From Methanolapillus africanus (GTDB lineage: Archaea > Halobacteriota > Methanosarcinia > Methanosarcinales > Methanosarcinaceae), in assembly GCF_032714475.1 (NCBI RefSeq), contig NZ_JAWDKD010000018.1, positions 186,001-250,000 on the forward strand: a stretch of 64,000 nt of DNA, read 5' to 3'. The notes under the pieces are model-generated. The model was not told the DNA's origin. It saw nothing but the letters and a program-made list of their open reading frames with translations, and made no database searches. A program made the position numbers and the translations under genes. Shown here piece by piece: positions 63,554 to 64,000 of the stretch. Within the stretch, counting starts at the first letter, position 1. Each line of letters opens with the position of its first letter.

Positions 63554-63948
63554 AGTTTTAGACCTCCTTGAGTCTTACCTTCAAGCAAAAATGCTTGTAT
63601 GTTCAATCGCGGACAATGCTGTTTTTAAAAAATAAAAATGAATTGCGCGGACCAAACAAAAACAGTTTTTATTGTTAAGATATTATTTATATAATTTTTT
63701 CAATAAATTTGTATATGATTTAAATTATATCATAAAATTAAATAAAAAATATAGAAAATATATAGAATATATTATTCAAATAAAAATAAAGAGTAGAATA
63801 TATAAAAAATATATAAAAAGTATATGAAGAATAATATGAGAAATAAGGAAAATAGATAGAAAGAATAAAAAATAAAAGAGAACGGAAGAACCAAAAATAG
63901 CGAAATGGATCAGATAAATATCCAAAGACTTTTTAAAAAACGAAAAGA
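63554..63948. other. Very AT-rich spacer
   Basis: TATA-like and TATAGAATATATT runs throughout (63680-63840) hold the minus-strand promoter of the lipoprotein gene. No gene or dispersed-repeat core. Confidence 0.45.
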
Positions 63949-63968
63949 GATTGATTTTTCAATCAATC
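63949..63968 (-). terminator. Hairpin at the end of a truncated gene
   Basis: GATTGATT/AATCAATC 8-bp stem with a 4-nt loop, followed on the minus strand by TCTTTTCGTTTTTT. It overlaps the likely stop codon at 63963-63965. Confidence 0.5.
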
Positions 63969-64000
63969 CCATTTATGTTTCTCAAACTTGACTATATTTC
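63963..64000 (-). CDS. C-terminal end of a gene cut by the window edge
   Basis: The last 38 bases read NIVKFEKHKWD and a TGA stop on the minus strand, immediately followed by a terminator-like hairpin. Too short to identify; the call rests on the hairpin placement. Confidence 0.35.
   Translation of the reverse strand, partial: NIVKFEKHKWD

Overview
The window reads as a chromosome segment of a methanogenic archaeon, most likely in the Methanosarcinaceae. The main evidence is F420-dependent methylene-tetrahydromethanopterin reductase (Mer), F420 biosynthesis genes (cofC, cofG), the pterin kinase MptE, two geranylgeranyl reductases with a partner ferredoxin, archaeal NadM, Elp3, Pth2, TruD, L37e and LSm, and a hydrogenase maturation protease. 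AT-rich spacers, several surface proteins, an Imm-5-like protein and a protein resembling ones I recall from gut Firmicutes would suit a host-associated lineage such as Methanimicrococcus. That genus call is an inference.

Layout. 0.1-6.3 kb: hydrogenase protease, a ferredoxin plus two flavin-dependent lipid reductases, cofC, and a membrane protein with a nuclease-like tail. 6.5-20.6 kb: an Imm-5-like protein behind a 132-nt polypurine leader, a heterodimeric ABC exporter, mptE, a DUF373 membrane protein, a 594-aa membrane protein, rmuC and purF. 20.9-21.7 kb: an AT-rich type III toxin-antitoxin locus (ToxIN/AbiQ type) with a promoter, three exact-period 36-nt ToxI repeats, a hairpin and a toxN gene broken by a single-base frameshift. 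21.8-31.8 kb: rpl37e/LSm, thiDN, elp3, mer, nadM, a GLUG-repeat surface protein and an HdeD-like protein. 32-42 kb: a Kef-type antiporter, a PGF-CTERM protein, ileS, an AAA+ ATPase with a small partner, and an MTA-phosphorylase family enzyme. 42-54 kb: a surface protein, DUF1294, enolase, nitroreductase, cofG, a ferredoxin/FAD-oxidoreductase pair, a flippase-like membrane protein and a DUF4139 protein. 54.9-64 kb: a divalent-cation transport operon (two half-size MgtE proteins plus a PhoU/RCK_C regulator), a flavin-binding protein, truD-pth2, a lone RAM-domain regulator, an MFS exporter and a chagasin-like lipoprotein.

The intergenic spaces carry an abundant modular repeat family. It consists of a GC-rich core (ATAACGCGCGCG), found about 18 times; 16-17 bp palindromic hairpins whose stems change sequence but stay paired; arrays of about 32-nt or 44-nt units built on TTTGCACCTACAG; and two optional extra modules. 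Most copies sit just downstream of stop codons with the core in a fixed orientation. No transposase is visible. This repeat family and the type III toxin-antitoxin locus are the two most notable things here.
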